Made by a program: the position numbers and the translations under genes
The notes under the pieces: model-generated
What the model was told of the DNA's origin: nothing
Database searches by the model: none
Seen by the model: only the letters and a program-made list of their open reading frames with translations
In this document: one piece after another, positions 59,798 through 64,000 of the stretch
Layout of the letters: every line of letters begins with the position of its first letter
Position numbering within the stretch: position 1 is the stretch's first letter
NCBI RefSeq assembly: GCF_018728565.1
Contig: NZ_JACSOI010000004.1
Coordinates: 310,001 to 374,000 of the forward strand
Reading direction: 5' to 3'
DNA from: Zobellia russellii
GTDB lineage: Bacteria > Bacteroidota > Bacteroidia > Flavobacteriales > Flavobacteriaceae
DNA: 64,000 nucleotides

Positions 59798-60979
59798 ATG
59801 AAAACCTATACGTATTATATAGTGGCTATGCTATGCGCTTCGGTCAATTTGCTACAGGCACAAGAAGAACTTCAACTCACCAAAAAAGATAGTATTGTAA
59901 AAAGCTCATGGATGTTTGGCATTGGCTACAACATTGTGGATGATTCTGGTGATGTTTTTGACGAGCTCTTTTCATTTGGCGAGCAGTGGAACGTACTTTC
60001 TTATCCATCTAGGGTAAGCATAGGCAGATATTTTAAAAGTGGAATAGGAGTAGAGGCTATTGGTAGCTATAATAAATATAAGATAGGTAAGTTTATTGAT
60101 GGAGAAACAAACCTTGAAGAATCTCACTACTATGGGCTGGATGCAAGATTAACTTATGATCTTAATAAAATTATAGGACAAACGGGCTGGTTTGACCCCT
60201 ACTTGGGTGTTGGTGCTGGCTATACAGATGCGAACAATCAGCCAAGGGGAACTTATAATGCGGTTGTAGGCTTTAGAACTTGGTTTTCCGATAGAATTGG
60301 ACTTGATTTTAGTTCATCAGGAAAGTGGTCGGCCAATAATGATCAGGCCACCAATCATTTGCAACATGCCGCGGGAGTAGTGTATCAATTTGGAATAGAA
60401 AAGGGGTTATCCAAAAAAGGAGAAGAGAAATTGGCCCTAATGGAAGAGTTGGCCCAAAAGCTTCAAAAAGAAAAAGATTCTCTTGCTGCCGTTGAGCAAC
60501 GGGAAAGAGAACAGGCTGCTATAGCCGCTCGCCTGGCGAAAGAAAAAGAAGAGGCACGTTTGGCTGCTGCAGAAAAAGCCAAATTGGAGGCAGAGAACCA
60601 ACGTAAAGCAAAAATAAAAGCAGAAATTGATGATTTAGGTTTTGCTTACTTTGACTTGAATTCATCCTACTTAAATGCAAAATCGAAAAAAGTATTGGAT
60701 GGGTTAACGGCTATTCTGGAAAAACATCCGAAATTGGAATTGGAAATTACTTCCCATACGGATTCTAGAGGTGCATCAAAATATAATGACTGGTTATCCC
60801 AAAGAAGGGTAGATAGAACCAAAGCCTACCTTTTGAAGAAGGGCGTTGAAGCTAGTAGACTTTCTGCCGAAGCTTATGGTGAAAGCAATTTGTTGAACGA
60901 ATGTGATGATACTACGTACTGTAGTGAAGAAAAGCACCAAATAAACAGACGTTCAGAATTTATAATTTCTAAATTTTAA
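59798..60979 (+). CDS. OmpA-family outer-membrane protein
   Basis: This 393-residue protein has a signal peptide (residues 1-22, ending LLQAQ). An N-terminal outer-membrane barrel-like domain spans about 30-200 (WMFGIGYNIVDDSG, YLGVGAGYTDANN). A charged helical linker (about 205-275, rich in Lys, Glu and Ala) and a C-terminal OmpA domain (about 280-393) follow. The peptidoglycan-binding motif ITSHTDSRGASKYND and LSQRRVDRTKAYLLKKG are intact. It anchors the outer membrane to the wall. The gene appears monocistronic; the 128-base upstream spacer has only a weak -7-like TTACTTTG (59763-59770). Confidence 0.92.
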   Translation: MKTYTYYIVAMLCASVNLLQAQEELQLTKKDSIVKSSWMFGIGYNIVDDSGDVFDELFSFGEQWNVLSYPSRVSIGRYFKSGIGVEAIGSYNKYKIGKFIDGETNLEESHYYGLDARLTYDLNKIIGQTGWFDPYLGVGAGYTDANNQPRGTYNAVVGFRTWFSDRIGLDFSSSGKWSANNDQATNHLQHAAGVVYQFGIEKGLSKKGEEKLALMEELAQKLQKEKDSLAAVEQREREQAAIAARLAKEKEEARLAAAEKAKLEAENQRKAKIKAEIDDLGFAYFDLNSSYLNAKSKKVLDGLTAILEKHPKLELEITSHTDSRGASKYNDWLSQRRVDRTKAYLLKKGVEASRLSAEAYGESNLLNECDDTTYCSEEKHQINRRSEFIISKF

Positions 60980-60982
60980 TTA

Positions 60983-63034
60983 CTAAGAGATTAAGCCTTT
61001 CTTAAGCCATTTTCTCTTGGCCCAAAAGTTGAACTTAATATAGTAGTAGGATAAATTTACCGGCCAAGAAAGCCAATAGAAGCCTTTGTAGTACAAGAAG
61101 GGTTTTATCTTTACCAAGTATCTAAAAACCTTTTCAGGTGATTTTATAAAGGTTTTGATAAGACCTATTTTGGAAATAGTTATTTGGTTGGGGTCGTATT
61201 CTAGACCAACTTTATTTTCTCCTACGTTTTGGTAGAACCCCTTAGTAATTTGTTTTATGAAATTAAGCTTCTTTCTGTTGGTGAATATACCAGTTCGTAA
61301 AGCCATATCCGTTATATACTCCTGGGTTACTTGCTCTGAGTAATCTATAGGACGAAGTTCTGTAAAAAGATTTTTAAATTCTGTGTACATGTAATCTTGA
61401 ATAGGAGAAATAAATTTATCGAAAACCATTTTCTCATTGGGTTCATGGTATTCAACGGTTGGGGACTCTCCTTCTTCTGCAAACTTATAGGCTAATGTAC
61501 TGCCATGTGGTGCAGCTAACAATTGTTCGTAAAGTTGTCCGTTTGCCATTAGGATATCATCATAGAAATCTTGGCTAGGATATATGGAGAAATTCAAACC
61601 AAATCTTTTGGTGTCCTTTTCTATATTATATATTTCTTTTAAACCTAAGTAGTACCCGGTTACCGGTGTTTTCTTATTTAGGAACTTGTAAATACTCTCT
61701 TGCATGGTTCCTCCCCAACCAACATCAACTAGGGCAAGGCCATCTTTTTCATAATTGGCTCCAAAAGATTTTAGATACGTTAAAAATGCAGTTTTTTGTA
61801 AATTTCTATTTTTCTCGTAGGCAATTTGAAAAGCTTCGTTTTCTCTAAGAAGTGCCATAGTGGGCGATTTAAAGAAGTCCGTTATGGTCTCGTCCTTAGA
61901 GGCGGGTATGTCTTTGGTAATGTTGTTCTTGGTAGTGTCCGAAAAAGGAAACCAATCAAGAAAATGCTGTAAGGACATATCTCCAAACTTCCTTAATAGC
62001 TCTTCAAAATCTTCGTTTTCCAAAGGTCGCAAGGCCAATTGGGTGGCGGATTGTCTTGAAGCCTTTAGATAATGTGTGTTTATCTTTTCTTCACATTTAA
62101 ACAAGTTCATTTCTTGATAACAATCAAACAATTGTTTTAGAAAATGACCTTCTCTGGCGAGGAAAAATAGTTCTTTGATCCCATTTCTTCTGGCATTGAT
62201 ATAGAGTCTTTCCGTAAAGAAATAGAAATGGATTATATATTCACTAAATTTATGTTCACTATTTAAACATCTTGATTTAATAAGGTTACAGGCCTTTCTA
62301 AAATCATTTTTATCAGATCCTAAAAGATTACGTTTGTTCCTGAATTTATGCGAAAAATGTTTTAAATGTAAGGAGTCAATAGCATATTTGGAGGCGTTTA
62401 TATCATCACTTTTTTTATTGTCTCCAATCATCAATACAGATTTAGCTTCTGTATTGGTCTTATCAAGTACATATGGGTATAATCCACCTTTTTCTTTACT
62501 AAGTCCTACGGTACTTGATATAAATACAGCATCAAAGAGGTCTGCAATTTTATGATGCTCTAGTATTCTTAAAATTACCCTTTTGGAAAGGTAAAAGTCT
62601 GATAGTAAATATATTTTATATCCTTTCTGTTTATAATACGAAAGAATTTCAATAAGCTCGTCATTTTTAAACTGAACGGATATTTCCGCAATATAATCTG
62701 CGTTTTCAAATAGGTTTTTGAATCTAGCGAATGGAACATCATGTAGATTCTCTGAATTGATAAGTCTTCTGTAGACTTCTTCAATAACCTCTTTGTATTT
62801 TATCTCCAGTGTAGACCGGTGTTGCTTTTTCCCGAGGTACAATAATGATTCGTTACGTATTGTAAAGAGTTTTTCGGAAGAAAGTTTCATACCAAGCTCC
62901 CGGACCATAAATTTGCCCCATAAGCGTAAAGCATAGTTGGGGTGTACAGTACGATGAACTAGTGTATCAAAGAAGTCTGTAAAAAGAACTTCCCGATTTG
63001 GAAACCGCGAAATTCTACGCTTCAGGTCTATCAA
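60983..63034 (-). CDS. HAD-like domain fused to a large uncharacterised module, surface-polysaccharide context
   Basis: This 683-residue protein begins with a HAD hydrolase domain (residues about 1-225). Motif I reads TDFFDTLVHR, motif II is in YLLSDFYLS, and motifs III/IV are in MIGDNKKSDDIN. The remaining 450 residues form a conserved but uncharacterised module seen in capsule and O-antigen loci, with FLAREGHFL, SRQSATQLA, LVDVGWGGTMQ and AAPHGSTLAYKF. No signal peptide is visible. A role in making or modifying surface glycans is inferred from context. The start is a TTG at 63034: an in-frame TGA is two codons upstream, and the first ATG lies after HAD motif I. Confidence 0.78.
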   Translation of the reverse strand: MIDLKRRISRFPNREVLFTDFFDTLVHRTVHPNYALRLWGKFMVRELGMKLSSEKLFTIRNESLLYLGKKQHRSTLEIKYKEVIEEVYRRLINSENLHDVPFARFKNLFENADYIAEISVQFKNDELIEILSYYKQKGYKIYLLSDFYLSKRVILRILEHHKIADLFDAVFISSTVGLSKEKGGLYPYVLDKTNTEAKSVLMIGDNKKSDDINASKYAIDSLHLKHFSHKFRNKRNLLGSDKNDFRKACNLIKSRCLNSEHKFSEYIIHFYFFTERLYINARRNGIKELFFLAREGHFLKQLFDCYQEMNLFKCEEKINTHYLKASRQSATQLALRPLENEDFEELLRKFGDMSLQHFLDWFPFSDTTKNNITKDIPASKDETITDFFKSPTMALLRENEAFQIAYEKNRNLQKTAFLTYLKSFGANYEKDGLALVDVGWGGTMQESIYKFLNKKTPVTGYYLGLKEIYNIEKDTKRFGLNFSIYPSQDFYDDILMANGQLYEQLLAAPHGSTLAYKFAEEGESPTVEYHEPNEKMVFDKFISPIQDYMYTEFKNLFTELRPIDYSEQVTQEYITDMALRTGIFTNRKKLNFIKQITKGFYQNVGENKVGLEYDPNQITISKIGLIKTFIKSPEKVFRYLVKIKPFLYYKGFYWLSWPVNLSYYYIKFNFWAKRKWLKKGLIS

Positions 63035-63343
63035 GGGGGATCAGTTAAAATAATTTAATTAACTTCTAATTGACAGATCTAACGGATAAATAGAAGAAAA
63101 ATTATTGGGGATCTATGATAAATAGAAAGAATAATATCTTCTTTCAATTCTGCGAACCAAACTTTTAGGGTCGACTTTTGGGAACTTTTATTTAATTCAG
63201 CCACGATGTTCTCGTTTACGGGGTTTAACTGCGAATATATACGACGAAGTGTAGTGTCTGGACGTTTTTTAAGAAAATATTAAGAAAATATTCGATGAAC
63301 GGCAGAACCGGTTTTAAAAAGCCGGTTTTTTCTCTAATTTGTT
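63035..63343. other. 309-base intergenic spacer between two polysaccharide-type genes
   Basis: No gene is supported. It holds a tandem 11-base repeat, AAGAAAATATT twice at 63271-63292, and an inverted repeat AACCGG/CCGGTT at 63306-63327 near the end of the upstream gene. The promoter of the HAD-fusion gene should be here but no exact TAnnTTTG box was found. Confidence 0.5.
63306..63330. terminator. Weak hairpin downstream of the GNAT-like gene
   Basis: AACCGG (63306-63311) and CCGGTT (63322-63327) flank an AT-only loop. The T-run follows on the plus strand, while the gene it would serve reads on minus, so termination here is uncertain. Confidence 0.35.
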
Positions 63344-64000
63344 TTAAAAAGATGATGAAAATGCAGTATTGGAGAGCACCGTTTTGCTGTTTTTTCCTAT
63401 AACCAAGTAAGAATCAGATTGGTCTAAAATTGAGTAAACGTTAATTTCCGACTCTTTTTCGTCGCTCTCATAAAGAAAATCGTAAATATTCCTTCTTAAA
63501 AAATCGAATTCGCTGCTCTTAAAATTTATGGATTCAATATTCTTGATTTCCGTATGAAAAGGTATATTGGTGTGTTTAATTTTAGGCAATTCACTATTTA
63601 ATTCCTGAGAGTTTTTTCTTTTGGATTGGTAATCGTGGTATTTTTCGATCAATCCTTTTTCGCGTACATATTGCTTCAGGGCTTTCAATAAATAGTATGA
63701 TGAAGCTTTTAATCTTCCTATCAATGATTTTTTTAAAAAGAAAATTTCATATTGGTAATCGTAAACAGTATTGCACCAACGTCTTTTCCAATAAAAATCG
63801 CCTTTAGAAAAAGTTATAAGTTTTATTTTGTTAGAAATACACCATTCTATTTGTTTCATTAAGTCCGTATACCCTGTATTAAATTTTGAATAATCAATGT
63901 CATAGGTTCTTATATATTGAAAGATTACGTCTTTCATGTGAAAGTTAAGACAAATATCAATTGGCATTTTTCCGTTATAGATAACATAGAACGAAGCCTT
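63344..64000 (-). CDS. GNAT-type acetyltransferase (CelD/BcsL-like), 5' part beyond window
   Basis: The reading frame stays open to the right edge (beyond the ATG at 63967 it reads KASFYVIYNGK), so this is the C-terminal 219 residues or so of a longer protein. The part FYVIYNGKMPIDICLNF, then YDIDYSKFNTGYTDLMKQIE and FSKGDFYWKRRW, follows the pattern of CelD/BcsL-like GNAT domains: a beta strand, the helix after G-x-x-L, and a terminal F-x-x-G-x-x-x-x-K/R-x-x-W. These enzymes acetylate or acylate sugars or lipids in polysaccharide synthesis. The last 100 residues are charged and unrecognised. Together with the HAD fusion this marks a surface-polysaccharide cluster. Confidence 0.7.
   Translation of the reverse strand, partial: KASFYVIYNGKMPIDICLNFHMKDVIFQYIRTYDIDYSKFNTGYTDLMKQIEWCISNKIKLITFSKGDFYWKRRWCNTVYDYQYEIFFLKKSLIGRLKASSYYLLKALKQYVREKGLIEKYHDYQSKRKNSQELNSELPKIKHTNIPFHTEIKNIESINFKSSEFDFLRRNIYDFLYESDEKESEINVYSILDQSDSYLVIGKNSKTVLSNTAFSSSF

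Noticed and set aside
63271-63292. Tandem AAGAAAATATT as a mobile-element or CRISPR-like repeat
   Set aside because: Only two adjacent 11-base copies in an AT-rich spacer, with no flanking repeats, transposase or cas gene.

Overview
The window looks like the chromosome of a marine member of the Flavobacteriaceae (Bacteroidota; a Zobellia/Maribacter-like genus would fit, but no rRNA is present to settle this). The signs are a SusC/SusD pair, a giant surface protein with a type IX secretion type-B C-terminal domain, bacillithiol synthesis (BshA), a PG_1098-type methyltransferase, AT-rich spacers and several matches to the Bacteroidota promoter (TTTG, then TAnnTTTG).

Layout. 1-1560: two-gene sodium:solute symporter (large subunit cut by the left edge, plus the DUF4212 small subunit). 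1623-9434: amino-sugar and peptidoglycan recycling locus: anmK, nagZ and an AmpG-like permease in one minus-strand overlapping run; a NagB-like/PIG-L fusion with its own terminator; and a divergent DeoR-type regulator followed by murQ. A 14-bp direct repeat in the divergent spacer is a candidate operator. 9437-10998: small cytochrome c with a PQQ-type sugar dehydrogenase. 11135-19921: 2928-residue repeat adhesin closed by a strong terminator. 20051-32749: accessory polysaccharide-related region: lipoprotein esterase, formylglycine sulfatase and a cytochrome c/FG-GAP lipoprotein on plus, meeting SusC, SusD and a large FG-GAP/ASPIC lipoprotein on minus.

33072-43185: housekeeping and envelope genes (PG_1098-like methyltransferase, AI-2E family permease, DUF4159, DUF1223, rsmE, tsaD, tamB). 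43461-46404: pfkA, gap and a BadF-type GlcNAc-kinase-like gene. 46460-57922: ridA and lptD on minus; on plus an N-acetylmuramoyl-L-alanine amidase, an MCE/MlaD protein, a membrane Fe-S protein with a CCG-domain partner, a small conserved protein, and a secreted GH3/serine-hydrolase fusion. 58067-60979: bshA, a lipoprotein and an OmpA-family protein. 60983-64000: apparent edge of a surface-polysaccharide cluster (HAD fusion protein and a 5'-cut GNAT protein).

Together, NagZ, AnmK, MurQ and the NagB-like fusion could turn imported anhydro-muropeptides into fructose-6-phosphate for PfkA and Gap, while the amidase and secreted GH3 fusion could act on the wall from outside the cytoplasm. No tRNA, rRNA, CRISPR array, insertion sequence or phage gene was seen. 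The least explained items are the Fe-S pair embedded in an envelope operon, the cytochrome c/FG-GAP protein next to the sulfatase and SusCD genes, the duplicated seven-motif FG-GAP protein, and the NagB-like enzyme that lacks one residue of the usual catalytic relay.
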